A stretch of 22,132 bases of DNA, from NCBI GenBank assembly GCA_900548745.1, contig URLQ01000033.1:1-22132 (forward strand). The letters are read 5' to 3'. The stretch's first letter is position 1. Each line of letters begins with the position of its first letter. A program made the position numbers and the translations under genes. Under the pieces are notes generated by a model. It made no database searches. It was not told where the DNA came from and worked only from the letters and a program-made list of their open reading frames with translations. The stretch is from an uncultured Prevotella sp. (GTDB lineage Bacteria; Bacteroidota; Bacteroidia; Bacteroidales; Bacteroidaceae). Of this stretch, positions 1-9,251 are shown piece after piece.

Positions 1-105
1 TTCAACACCCGTTTTTTGGAGACTGTAGGATTTATGAGTAAATTTGCAGTGCCTATAAAAATAAAGCAACATCATACTAACCCTCCCCACAAGAAAGCTG
101 AAACA

Positions 106-1455
106 ATGAAGAAATTACTGCTCATAATATGCACCACAATTCTTGCCGCCGTCGCCGACGCCACACCGACTGACGGACTATGGCCCGACGGAACACATAT
201 CGACAAATGGTTTTCCAACACGCAGAAAGTGGACAACGCCTCTCTCGGCAAGCGCTACGTCGTTACCGACTACGGGGTGGACAAAGACAGCACCACGGTG
301 CAGACCGCAGCCATACAACGCACAATAGACCTTGCTGCAAAGAGCGGAGGAGGAGTCATCGTAATACCGGAAGGCACATTCCTCAGCGGAGCACTCTTCT
401 TCAGACAAGGCACAAGCCTCGTGGTGGAAGAGGGAGGAAAGCTGAAAGGCAGCGACCGCATACAAGACTTCCCCGTAAGGGAGACACGGATAGAGGGACA
501 AACCTGCAAATACTTCACGGCTCTCGTAAACGCCGACAACCTCGACGGCTTCACCATCGCCGGCAAAGGGACAATAGACGGCAACGGACACCACTACTGG
601 AACGAGTTCTGGATACGACGCAAATGGAACCCACAGTGTACAAACAAGGATGCGCAGCGACCGAGACTGGTGTACATATCAAACTGCAAAAACGTCACGT
701 TCCAGGATGTGCACCTCGTCAACAGCCCCTTCTGGACCACACACCTATACCGCTCACACCACGTGCGCTTTCTCGACTGCCTCATCTACGCACCCACCAA
801 GGGACTGAAAGCACCAAGCAGCGACGCCATCGACATCGACGTATGTCACGACGTGCTTATCGACGGATGCTACATGAGCGTCAACGACGATGCCGTAGCG
901 CTGAAAGGAGGAAAGGGAACATGGGCAGACAAGGACAAGACGAACGGTCCCAACCGCAACATCATCATACAGAACTGCCGCTACGGAGTGGTGCACGGAT
1001 GCCTGACGCTGGGAAGCGAAAGCGTATACGACAGGAACATCATTCTGCGAAACATAAAGGTGGACAAGTCCGACCGCGTGCTATGGCTGAAGATGAGACC
1101 CGACACACCGCAGCACTATGAATTCATCACCGTGGAGAACATCACCGGCACGACGGGCAGCGCACTCGTAATAAGACCATGGACGCAGTTCTACAAAAAA
1201 GACGAACGGAAGGACATGCCGCTCAGCCAATGTAACAACATCACGCTGCGCAACATCAGGATGGAGTGCAAGAACTTCTTCAACGTGGGCGAAAGCGACA
1301 ACTACCGCCTCACCGACTTCACCTTCGAAAACATCAACGTCTACGACAGAGTGAACGCCTTCGACAAGAACATCATCGAGAACACCAAAATCAGAAACAT
1401 GATGATAAACGGGAAAAAGATAACCGCCTCACCCCACACAAACGGCACCTGGTAG
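106..1455 (+). CDS. Secreted glycoside hydrolase family 28 (polygalacturonase-like)
   Basis: Predicted exported enzyme of 449 residues that cleaves pectic (galacturonan or rhamnogalacturonan) chains through a right-handed beta-helix. A signal peptide covers residues 1 to about 19 (MKKLLLIICTTILAAVADA), which is why I start at the ATG at 106. An in-frame ATG at 16 would add 30 residues of unlikely sequence ahead of it. GH28 landmarks are present but altered: SSDAIDID at about 238-245 stands where NTD is usual, NDDAVALK at about 260-267 carries the Asp pair (D261, D262), VHGCLTLGSES at about 296 replaces the GHG motif, and LWLKMR at about 326-331 replaces RIK. Beta-helix repeats of the N-V-x-x-x-N type continue to the C-terminus. 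No type IX secretion tail is evident, so a periplasmic location is likely. Its promoter would lie at or before the window edge. Family is confident; substrate is not. Confidence 0.9.
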   Translation: MKKLLLIICTTILAAVADATPTDGLWPDGTHIDKWFSNTQKVDNASLGKRYVVTDYGVDKDSTTVQTAAIQRTIDLAAKSGGGVIVIPEGTFLSGALFFRQGTSLVVEEGGKLKGSDRIQDFPVRETRIEGQTCKYFTALVNADNLDGFTIAGKGTIDGNGHHYWNEFWIRRKWNPQCTNKDAQRPRLVYISNCKNVTFQDVHLVNSPFWTTHLYRSHHVRFLDCLIYAPTKGLKAPSSDAIDIDVCHDVLIDGCYMSVNDDAVALKGGKGTWADKDKTNGPNRNIIIQNCRYGVVHGCLTLGSESVYDRNIILRNIKVDKSDRVLWLKMRPDTPQHYEFITVENITGTTGSALVIRPWTQFYKKDERKDMPLSQCNNITLRNIRMECKNFFNVGESDNYRLTDFTFENINVYDRVNAFDKNIIENTKIRNMMINGKKITASPHTNGTW

Positions 1456-1545
1456 ACAGGAAGCCTGCCGCATATCTTACACAAACACCACAACACGAAA
1501 AAACACAGCCAAGACACTACGCAAACACAATAAACCGGACAAATC

Positions 1546-1577
1546 TTCGTTTTTATTAGCAGGATACTGTAACTTTG
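1546..1577 (+). promoter_or_regulatory. Bacteroidota-type promoter for porQ-cmk
   Basis: TTCG at 1546-1549 (three of four bases of the -33 TTTG element) is followed after 20 bp by TAACTTTG at 1570-1577, a perfect match to TAnnTTTG. The expected transcription start, about 5 nt later, falls near 1582. That is only a few bases before the first ATG of porQ at 1586. The rest of the GH28-porQ spacer (1456-1545) holds no gene and is strikingly poor in T. Confidence 0.6.
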
Positions 1578-1585
1578 CAAACCAA

Positions 1586-2554
1586 ATGACAAGAAAGAAA
1601 AGAAACATAATGGCAATCCTGCTGCTCATGGCGGCAATAATTACAGCCAACGCACAGGAAAGCCAAACAGAATACAACTTCCTGAGACTACCCGTGAGCG
1701 CACATGCCGCAGCACTGGGCGGAGACAACATCAGTATCATCGAAGACGACCCTACCCTGATGTTCAACAACCCGGCACTACTCTCATCGGTAAGTGACAA
1801 AACGCTGAACCTCAACTTCATGACATACATGGAAGGCGCCACGACAGGAAGCGCCAGCTTCAACAGAATAGTAAACGACAAGGCTTCATGGGGAGTGACA
1901 GCACAATACATGAACTACGGGAAAATGAAGGAGACCGACGAGAACAACGTGCAGACAGGAGAATTCTCCGCACAGGAAATAGCTCTCGGAGGATCATTCA
2001 GCTACACTCTCGCCAAGAACCTCGTGGGAGGAATAAACGCAAAAATGGTGGCATCATACATTGGAGGATACAACTCCATGGGGGTGGGCATAGACCTGGG
2101 ACTCAACTACTACAACCCGGAGATAGAACTGTCTGTATCTGCCGTGGCGAAAAACCTCGGAGGACAGACGAAAGCCTACGACGAGGAATACGGCAAAATG
2201 CCATTCGACCTGCAACTGGGAGCAAGCAAAAGCTTCGAAAACATGCCGTTCCGCATTTCTGCAACTCTCGTCGACCTCAACCACTGGAACTACAGCTTCG
2301 TAAACCACCTTGTGGTGGGAGCCGACCTCATGCTCGGCGACCAGTTCTACCTGGCAGGAGGATACAACTTCAGACGAGCCAAAGAAATGAAAATCGCAGA
2401 AGGAGGAACAGAGGAGGCTACCGAAAGCAGCCACGGAGCTGGGCTGTCGTTCGGAGCCGGACTGCAGCTCGAACGCTTCAAGCTGCAGGTGGGATACGCA
2501 AAATACCACGTGTCGGCAAGCTCCATTCTCGTCAACGTATCATACTGTCTATAA
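1586..2554 (+). CDS. porQ: Type IX secretion system protein PorQ
   Basis: Outer-membrane beta-barrel of 322 residues. In Porphyromonas gingivalis PorQ belongs to the PorU-PorV-PorQ-PorZ attachment complex, which processes and anchors type IX cargo at the surface. A basic n-region (MTRKKRNIM) precedes a hydrophobic core ending in ANAQ, a typical signal peptide. The mature part opens with the PorV/PorQ-type LPVSAHAAALGG and a FNNPALL motif, then alternating amphipathic strands up to a C-terminal strand ending in a hydrophobic/Leu residue. cmk follows after 9 bp, so the two are probably one transcript. The start is uncertain: ATG 1586 gives the best signal peptide but lies almost on the predicted transcription start, while ATG 1610 leaves a normal leader but removes all positive charges. 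No type IX cargo protein is evident in the window. Confidence 0.88.
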   Translation: MTRKKRNIMAILLLMAAIITANAQESQTEYNFLRLPVSAHAAALGGDNISIIEDDPTLMFNNPALLSSVSDKTLNLNFMTYMEGATTGSASFNRIVNDKASWGVTAQYMNYGKMKETDENNVQTGEFSAQEIALGGSFSYTLAKNLVGGINAKMVASYIGGYNSMGVGIDLGLNYYNPEIELSVSAVAKNLGGQTKAYDEEYGKMPFDLQLGASKSFENMPFRISATLVDLNHWNYSFVNHLVVGADLMLGDQFYLAGGYNFRRAKEMKIAEGGTEEATESSHGAGLSFGAGLQLERFKLQVGYAKYHVSASSILVNVSYCL

Positions 2555-2563
2555 CATCTGAAT

Positions 2564-3259
2564 ATGAACAACAAGAAAATAACTATCGCTATCGACGGAT
2601 TCTCGTCATGCGGAAAAAGCACCATGGCTAAAGACCTTGCCAAGGAAATAGGCTACATATATGTAGACACAGGAGCCATGTACCGCTCAGTAACACTCTA
2701 CGCCATGCACCACGGCATGTTCGGCGCTGACAATAGCATCGACACGGCAGCTCTCGAAAAAGCCATGCCGCAGATAAAAATATCATTCAGGCTGAATGCC
2801 GAAACAGGAAGACCGGACACATACCTCAACGGACAGCTCGTGGAGAAAGACATACGCACGATGGAGGTCTCATCGCGAGTAAGTCCGATAGCCGCCCTAC
2901 CATTCGTGCGCAAAGCACTCGTGGAACAACAGCAGGCAATGGGGAAAGAAAAAGGTATAGTGATGGACGGCAGAGACATTGGCACCGTGGTCTTCCCCGA
3001 CGCAGAACTAAAGGTATTCGTCACGGCATCTGCCGAAGTGCGCGCACAGCGACGATTCAACGAGCTGAAGGCGAAAGGTATGCCTGCCGACCTACAGAAC
3101 ATACTGAAAAACGTGCAGGAGCGCGACTATATTGACTCACACCGCGAAGTGTCGCCGCTGCGGAAGGCGGACGATGCCGTGGAGCTCGACAACAGCAACA
3201 TGACCATCGCCGAGCAGAAGCAATGGCTACGCAACATCTTTGAGGAAAGAACAAGATAG
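2564..3259 (+). CDS. cmk: Cytidylate kinase
   Basis: Phosphorylates CMP and dCMP to the diphosphates with ATP, recycling pyrimidine nucleotides in the cytoplasm. The 231 residues match the usual length of the bacterial enzyme. The P-loop reads GFSSCGKST at residues 12-20. YVDTGAMYRSVT follows at about 33-44, forming part of the nucleotide-monophosphate site. DGRDIGTVVFPDA at about 135-147 is the Cmk hallmark containing the CMP-contacting Arg and Asp. A lid-type stretch with RDYIDSHREVSPL lies at about 186-199. It begins 9 bp after porQ and has no promoter of its own that I can see. Transcription probably ends at the hairpin beginning at 3308. Nothing looks broken. Confidence 0.97.
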   Translation: MNNKKITIAIDGFSSCGKSTMAKDLAKEIGYIYVDTGAMYRSVTLYAMHHGMFGADNSIDTAALEKAMPQIKISFRLNAETGRPDTYLNGQLVEKDIRTMEVSSRVSPIAALPFVRKALVEQQQAMGKEKGIVMDGRDIGTVVFPDAELKVFVTASAEVRAQRRFNELKAKGMPADLQNILKNVQERDYIDSHREVSPLRKADDAVELDNSNMTIAEQKQWLRNIFEERTR

Positions 3260-3307
3260 AAACCACACCATACCCGAAGGGCAACGGAAGAAAAAAAAAG
3301 AAAAAAA

Positions 3308-3349
3308 CGTGGCAGAAGAGAAACCGGAACGACGGACCCTTCTGCCACG
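3308..3349 (+). terminator. Hairpin terminator after cmk
   Basis: A perfect 11-bp stem, CGTGGCAGAAG (3308-3318) with CTTCTGCCACG (3339-3349), encloses a 20-nt loop. It is flanked on the left by a long A-rich run (about 3289-3307) and on the right by a weak T-rich stretch (CTTCATTTTA). The position 48 bp after the cmk stop suggests it ends the porQ-cmk transcript. The stronger U-tract would be on the minus strand, so it could also stop antisense transcripts. Confidence 0.65.
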
Positions 3350-3423
3350 CTTCATTTTATGCGGACATAAACTTAATAAGCCTCCGGCAAGTGTCGGCAG
3401 GTTAAGCCACAACCCATCAAACA

Positions 3424-3446
3424 AGCCCTAACGACCGATTAGGGTT
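3424..3446. repeat. Inverted repeat CCCTAA-N7-TTAGGG
   Basis: CCCTAA at 3426-3431 and TTAGGG at 3439-3444 form a perfect 6-bp inverted repeat around a 7-nt spacer. A G-T and an A-T pair can extend it to 3424/3446. It lies 50 bp upstream of the -33 element of the next gene and could be an operator half-site pair or a second small hairpin. No other gene-like content is seen between the cmk terminator and 3554. Confidence 0.4.
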
Positions 3447-3494
3447 AAATTTAAGTAAATAATATTTGTACCAGTACCATTATTATGGGATTTA

Positions 3495-3526
3495 TTTGCT
3501 CCTATGAAAAACATGTAGTAATTTTA
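3495..3526 (+). promoter_or_regulatory. Bacteroidota-type promoter for the alpha-2-macroglobulin gene
   Basis: A perfect TTTG at 3495-3498 is followed after exactly 20 bp by TAATTTTA at 3519-3526, seven of eight bases of TAnnTTTG. The predicted transcription start near 3531 leaves a leader of about 25-30 nt to the ATG, normal for the phylum. Confidence 0.6.
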
Positions 3527-3554
3527 CAGACTGAAATAAACAATCATTAAACCA

Positions 3555-6500
3555 ATGGACATGAAAAAAACTCTTATAGCCCTCTTTGCAGCCCTAATGC
3601 TGCCCGTGGCAACATTCGCCGACAAATATACAGGACTCTGGAAAGAGTATGACGAAGCCGTTAAGAAAGACTTGCCGAAGTCACAGATCAACGTGCTGGA
3701 AAGAATTGCCGCTTCGGCGGCAAAGGAGAAAAGCTACGGCAACCTGCTGAAGGCTGAGGTGAGACGCATCAACACGCTGGCAAGCATCAGCGCTGACTCC
3801 ATACCAGGGGCGATAAGAATGTTTGAAGCACAGGCAGCAAATGCCGGGAATAGCGACAAGGCTCTCGCCGCAGTATACAACTGCGTGCTGGCTGACGTAT
3901 ACGAAAAGGTGGAGTGGAAGAGCAACACCTTCCCAAATGCCGGACAGACCGCCAAGGACTATGCACGCAAAGCACTCGCCCATCCGGAGGTGCTCGCAGC
4001 AAAGAACACCGGAGGATATGTGCCCTTCGTAAAAGAAGGCACCGACAGCAGAATATTCAACAACGACCTGCTCAGCGTCGTAGGATACACGCTGAAAGAG
4101 TACAGACGCCTTAACGACTATTACAACAAGACAGGAAACCGTACCGCCGCACTCGTGACGGCACTCGACATGGTGGAAAGCGAAAACGGAGAAACATACC
4201 GATACAGCATAGCCGACAAAGCCAAGGGAAACAGATACATTGCAAGACTCGACTCCATAATAAGCATCTACGCCGACCTGCCCGAATGCGGAGAGGCGGC
4301 GCTGAGGAAATACGACTGCCTAAACAGATGCACCGACGTGACACCAGCCCAGAAGGCGGACTTCATAAACGCCGCCACAAAACGATGGGCAGCATGGAGA
4401 AACATTCCAAGGCTGAACAGCGAATATGAAAGACTCATACAGCCGAGCTTTGATGCAATAATGAAAGAAACAATGCTGCCCGGAAAGGCTGACACCATGG
4501 AGGTGACGGTGCGAAACATAAAAAACATAAAGACTACCATAACACGACTTAACCTCAGCGGGAACACGGATCTCATTGCAAACAAAAAAAAAGACTGGGC
4601 GAAAATCAAAAAGCTGATGATTGCGTCGTCTGCCATAACGGTAAATACCCCCGTCGCTCTGGAACACAAATATGACAAGAAGTGCTTCTACGTGGCTATG
4701 CCCAAGCTGAAGCCAGGACTATACGTCGTGGAGGTTTCTGCCGACGACAACGCTCTCGCTACGCAAAGAAACATGTTGGCTGTCAGCGACATATATATGG
4801 CAAGCATAGAACTTCCGGAAAGCAAGCAGAGAATTGTAGCCGTAAGTGCCACTACAGGACAGCCCATACCAGGAGCCAAGGTGCAGCTGACCTACAGCGA
4901 CAGGACAAAGGCTACCGTCACCACCGACAGAAACGGAGAGGTTACAGTGGCTCTACGCAACAAAGACCTGCGACTTATGCGTGCCTACACCGCAGAAGAC
5001 AACTTCATGCAGAACACCGACGCATGGACTTACTTCAACTACTACGGCAACAATCAGAAATACAGCCGCACCACTCTGTTCACCGACCGCGCCATATACC
5101 GTCCGGGACAGACCGTACACGTGTCGGCTGTGGCTTACAATATCGACGGCATACATTCCACAAAGGTGGCAAGCGGCAAGGAACTCACCATTACGCTGCG
5201 CAACGCCAACAATAAAACGGTAGCAGAAAAAAACGTCACCACCGACGACTACGGCACGGCAAGCGCAAACTTCACGCTGCCCGAAGGAAGCAGCATGAAC
5301 GGAAGATTCGCCATCATAAGCCGGGGCAACGGCTTAGGATACCAGTCGTTTCTCGTGGAAGAATACAAAAGACCGACATTTGAAGTGACCATCGACAATG
5401 TTGACAAAGAATACCACAACGGAGACACGGTGAGAGTGAGCGGAAAGGCTATGACCTACGCCGGAGTGCCCGTACAGGGAGCAAGGGTGGCTTACAGCGT
5501 GAAACGCAACAAGGCAAAATGGTTCTGGAGATATTCCGACAACCAAGACACCGACAAGACCATGCTCACAGACACCATAGCTACCGATGCAGAGGGAAAA
5601 TTCGAACTGCGCATTCCGGTCATCATGCCCGAAGGATATGAAGAGAAGAACGACAACGAAACGAACAGGTTCGTATGGCAGAGATACTACACCTTCACCG
5701 CCTCAGCACAGGTTACAGACAATGCCGGCGAAAGCCACGACGCAACAACAAGTCTGACTCTCGGCACCATGCCTACAACCCTGACCTTCGACATGCCAGA
5801 CAAGGCAATAAAGGACAGCGTGCTCTGCGTCACCTTCAAGAGGCTTAACGCTTCTGCAAAAGAGATTAAGGGCGAAGTGAAATACTGGTTCGACAACAAC
5901 CACAACAACGTCTACACGGCAAAAGCCAACGAAAAGACAAGCATCAACTGGAGCAAGATACAAGGCTTGGAGTCCGGAAAGCACAGACTGTGGGCTGTCT
6001 GCGACAACGACACCGTAAACCGACAGTTCGTACTCTTCAGCATCAGCGACACCAAGCCGGCGGAAAACACACCCGACTGGGCTTACCTTTCGTCAACAGT
6101 ATTCCCGAAAGACGGTAAGCCGGTTTATGTACAGGTCGGCTCATCGTGCGAAAACACACATATCTTCTACACAGTAATTGCAGCAAAGAAGGTTGTTGAA
6201 AGCGGAGCATATGACGTAAGCAACAGCATCGTGACCATACCTTATTCTTATAAAGAGGAATACGCCGAGGGACTGCTGCTCAACTATATGTGGGTGAAAG
6301 ACGGAGTGACATACTCACACAAGTTCTCCATCGCCCGACCTATGCAGGACAAATCGCTGAACATGAAATGGACCACTTTCCGCGACAAGCTTACACCCGG
6401 ACAGAAAGAGACATGGACGCTGAACATTTCACGCCCTGAAAATACGGATGTCATAAACAAGAATTATCTTGACAACGAAGAGAAAGGATGCCAGCTGCTG

Positions 6501-9185
6501 GCTATGATGTACGACAAGTCTCTCGACCAGATAGCTAAAAGCAACTTCTCGTTCAGCCTCTCGCTGTCGCAAAACCTGCCTTCAACGGAATGGACGACCA
6601 TGACGCAAAGAACCGTGTCGCAAGCAGCAAGCAAAGACATAAAAAGATTCTGGACAAAGCCTCTCGCCTTCAGTCACTTCGACTACAGCCTGGAAGAGCT
6701 TGCACGCGCTCGCTGGACTATAGAAACAGTCATCGACGAGTTGCGACCGACATCCATAAGAGGCTACGGAACGGTGTTGAAGGCAAAGGAAGAGGTTGTA
6801 CGTTCGGAGTCTGCAACAGCCAACGAAGACAGAGACTATACTCCAAAAATAATAAAACACTCTGAAGTAAAGAGAGAGACCGAAGCTGACATGGCTGCCA
6901 ACGGCAACGAAACGCAAGAAAAGACTGAAAGCGGAAACGCCGCCCTACAGATAAGGGAGAACATGCAAGAAACGGCGTTCTTCCATCCTGCACTATATGC
7001 CGACAAGGACGGCAACGTGAAAATATCATTCACCCTGCCGGAAAGCGTAACGACATGGAACTTCCGTGGCTTCGCACACGACAGGAACATGAACTACGGA
7101 ATGATCGAAGGCGAATGTGTGGCAAGCAAGAAAATAATGGTTATGCCAAACATGCCTCGCTTCGTACGCAACGGCGACAAGGCTACCATAGCAACAAGAG
7201 TGGCAAACACCACCGACAAGGAGATTTCCACTACCCTAACCTTGCAGATGGTTGACCCGGCTACGGACAAGGTGCTATTCTCCAAGAAGCAGAAGGTCAG
7301 CATTGCAGCCAACTCTACCGCCAGCGCAACATTTGAATATTCGCCTGACGGCAAAAACGAACTGCTCGTCTGCCGCATTTCTGCCGAAGACAAAGACTAT
7401 AGCGACGGAGAACAGCACTATCTGCCTGTTCTGCCCGATGCGGAAAGGGTGACAAACACCGTGCCTTTCACCTTCCTCGACAAAGCGGAAAAGAACATAC
7501 TGATGGACAGCATCTTCCCGAAGGATGCCACAAACAAGAAACTGACGGTAGAATATACCGCCAACCCTACATGGCTGATGATACAGGCTCTGCCGCACGT
7601 GGCACAACACAGCGACAGAAACGCCATCAGCATGGCTTCGGCATATTATGCCAACGTGCTCGGAAAATATATCATGAACCAGTCGCCGGTCATAAAAAAG
7701 GTAGTGGAGCTGTGGAAAAAAGAGAACAAGAACGAAGAAAGCTCGCTGCTCAGCGCACTGGAAAAGAACCAGGAGCTGAAAACGCTTGTGCTGGAGGAGA
7801 CGCCATGGGTCATGGACGCTGACAGAGAAACGGACCAGAAGAAGATGCTCTGCACCTTCTTCAACGAGTCTGCCATCGACTATAGCATCAGTTCCCTGCT
7901 GACGAACATGAAGAAGCTTCAGAACAGCGACGGCTCATGGAGCTGGTGGGAAGGCATGAGAGGTTCGGCAAGCATAACGGCACAGGTGGTGGAGACTCTT
8001 GCAAGACTAAAGTCTATGACAAAGGACAACAACGCCGACAAGATGATAGACAAAGCCATGGCGTATCTCGGAAACATCGTGGTAAAGGAATACGAAGACA
8101 TGATGAAAGCTGAAAAGGCTGGCAGAAAGGTTTGCGTCTACGACAGCCATGCCATACAGTATTTATATATAAACACTCTGCTCGACAGGAAGCTTACCGG
8201 AAAGGAGAAACAGGCAAAGGACTATCTACTTGACTATCTGAGGAAGGACAGACAGCGCAACATTTATGCCAAGGCTCTGATGGCGGTCATCCTCAACAAG
8301 GACGGCAAGACTTCTGAGGCTAAGGAATATGTGGAAAGCATAAAGCAATATTCTATAACAAAGACGGATATGGGCAGATATTTCGACACAAGACATGCCA
8401 ACTATTCATGGTTCGACTTCCGCATTCCTACACAGGCAGCTGCTATAGAAGCGATAAAAGCCGTATGTCCGGACGACAAACAGACTATTGACGAGATGCG
8501 TCTGTGGCTGCTGCAGTCTAAACGCACACAGGCCTGGGACACTCCGATAAACAGCGTGAACGCCGTATATGCCTTCATCGACGGCAACTACGAAGTGCTC
8601 AGCAACGGAAACAACGGAGGAATGGCCATCGCCCTTGACGGAAAGAGCAAGACTCTGCCGAAGGTCTCTGCAGGACTGGGCTACTCGAAGGTGGTCTATG
8701 ACATTGACAAACAAAAGAACCTTACGATAAGCAAGACGGACAGCAACACGTCGTGGGGTGCTGCATACGCTCAATTCTCACAGAAGGCGGAGAACATAAC
8801 GGACAATGGCTCCGGCATAAAGGTGAAGAGAGAAATCATCAGCGACAAGCGACAGAATGCCCTAAGTTGTGGAGACAAGATAAAAGTGCGCATAACCATC
8901 TCCACCGACCGCGACTATGACTTCGTGCAGGTGGTGGACAAGCGTGCCGCATGTATGGAACCGGTAAAACAGATTAGCGGTTACCATTGGGGCTATTACT
9001 GCGTGCCGAAAGACAATGCCACAAACTATTATTTCGACAGTCTGGCAAAAGGCGAGCATGTGGTGGAAACGGAATATTATGTTGACCGCTCTGGTAATTA
9101 TACCACCGGCACTTGTACAGTACAATGTGCATACTCTCTGGAGTTTACAGGAAGAACAGGAGCAAAGACATTGAACATAAAATAA
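3555..9185 (+). CDS. Alpha-2-macroglobulin-like protein, thioester-less
   Basis: Exported giant protein of 1876 residues, the size of bacterial alpha-2-macroglobulins, which are thought to protect the periplasm from foreign proteases. The signal peptide (MKKTLIALFAALMLPVATFA) follows ATG 3555; ATG 3561 is an equally possible start. It lacks a lipobox Cys, so the protein should be soluble, unlike the E. coli lipoprotein. Order of parts: a helical N-terminal region to about 300; a carboxypeptidase-regulatory-like beta domain at about 410-480; the MG2 signature (FTDRAIYRPGQ) at about 508-518; further MG domains; a charged, low-complexity linker at about 1083-1135 in the bait-region position; the A2M core motif (WNFRGFAHDRNMNYG) at about 1166; and a helical toroid domain with DGSWSWWEG at about 1458-1466. 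At about 1345, where thioester members have CxEQ, the sequence reads LPHVAQHSDRNA, so the reactive bond is absent. Likely cotranscribed with the DUF1573 gene. Confidence 0.9.
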   Translation: MDMKKTLIALFAALMLPVATFADKYTGLWKEYDEAVKKDLPKSQINVLERIAASAAKEKSYGNLLKAEVRRINTLASISADSIPGAIRMFEAQAANAGNSDKALAAVYNCVLADVYEKVEWKSNTFPNAGQTAKDYARKALAHPEVLAAKNTGGYVPFVKEGTDSRIFNNDLLSVVGYTLKEYRRLNDYYNKTGNRTAALVTALDMVESENGETYRYSIADKAKGNRYIARLDSIISIYADLPECGEAALRKYDCLNRCTDVTPAQKADFINAATKRWAAWRNIPRLNSEYERLIQPSFDAIMKETMLPGKADTMEVTVRNIKNIKTTITRLNLSGNTDLIANKKKDWAKIKKLMIASSAITVNTPVALEHKYDKKCFYVAMPKLKPGLYVVEVSADDNALATQRNMLAVSDIYMASIELPESKQRIVAVSATTGQPIPGAKVQLTYSDRTKATVTTDRNGEVTVALRNKDLRLMRAYTAEDNFMQNTDAWTYFNYYGNNQKYSRTTLFTDRAIYRPGQTVHVSAVAYNIDGIHSTKVASGKELTITLRNANNKTVAEKNVTTDDYGTASANFTLPEGSSMNGRFAIISRGNGLGYQSFLVEEYKRPTFEVTIDNVDKEYHNGDTVRVSGKAMTYAGVPVQGARVAYSVKRNKAKWFWRYSDNQDTDKTMLTDTIATDAEGKFELRIPVIMPEGYEEKNDNETNRFVWQRYYTFTASAQVTDNAGESHDATTSLTLGTMPTTLTFDMPDKAIKDSVLCVTFKRLNASAKEIKGEVKYWFDNNHNNVYTAKANEKTSINWSKIQGLESGKHRLWAVCDNDTVNRQFVLFSISDTKPAENTPDWAYLSSTVFPKDGKPVYVQVGSSCENTHIFYTVIAAKKVVESGAYDVSNSIVTIPYSYKEEYAEGLLLNYMWVKDGVTYSHKFSIARPMQDKSLNMKWTTFRDKLTPGQKETWTLNISRPENTDVINKNYLDNEEKGCQLLAMMYDKSLDQIAKSNFSFSLSLSQNLPSTEWTTMTQRTVSQAASKDIKRFWTKPLAFSHFDYSLEELARARWTIETVIDELRPTSIRGYGTVLKAKEEVVRSESATANEDRDYTPKIIKHSEVKRETEADMAANGNETQEKTESGNAALQIRENMQETAFFHPALYADKDGNVKISFTLPESVTTWNFRGFAHDRNMNYGMIEGECVASKKIMVMPNMPRFVRNGDKATIATRVANTTDKEISTTLTLQMVDPATDKVLFSKKQKVSIAANSTASATFEYSPDGKNELLVCRISAEDKDYSDGEQHYLPVLPDAERVTNTVPFTFLDKAEKNILMDSIFPKDATNKKLTVEYTANPTWLMIQALPHVAQHSDRNAISMASAYYANVLGKYIMNQSPVIKKVVELWKKENKNEESSLLSALEKNQELKTLVLEETPWVMDADRETDQKKMLCTFFNESAIDYSISSLLTNMKKLQNSDGSWSWWEGMRGSASITAQVVETLARLKSMTKDNNADKMIDKAMAYLGNIVVKEYEDMMKAEKAGRKVCVYDSHAIQYLYINTLLDRKLTGKEKQAKDYLLDYLRKDRQRNIYAKALMAVILNKDGKTSEAKEYVESIKQYSITKTDMGRYFDTRHANYSWFDFRIPTQAAAIEAIKAVCPDDKQTIDEMRLWLLQSKRTQAWDTPINSVNAVYAFIDGNYEVLSNGNNGGMAIALDGKSKTLPKVSAGLGYSKVVYDIDKQKNLTISKTDSNTSWGAAYAQFSQKAENITDNGSGIKVKREIISDKRQNALSCGDKIKVRITISTDRDYDFVQVVDKRAACMEPVKQISGYHWGYYCVPKDNATNYYFDSLAKGEHVVETEYYVDRSGNYTTGTCTVQCAYSLEFTGRTGAKTLNIK

Positions 9186-9251
9186 TAATACACATGCCGG
9201 ATGCTACTAATAAAAAAGCATACGCAATATAGAAACAAAACATAACACGAT

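Noticed and set aside
16..105. N-terminal extension of the GH28 gene from ATG 16
   Set aside because: It would put 30 unlikely residues before a complete signal peptide beginning at ATG 106.
6800..6960. Possible frameshift or gene fusion in the low-complexity region of the macroglobulin
   Set aside because: The frame stays open and the A2M core motif follows in the same frame; the region fits a bait-like linker rather than a junction.
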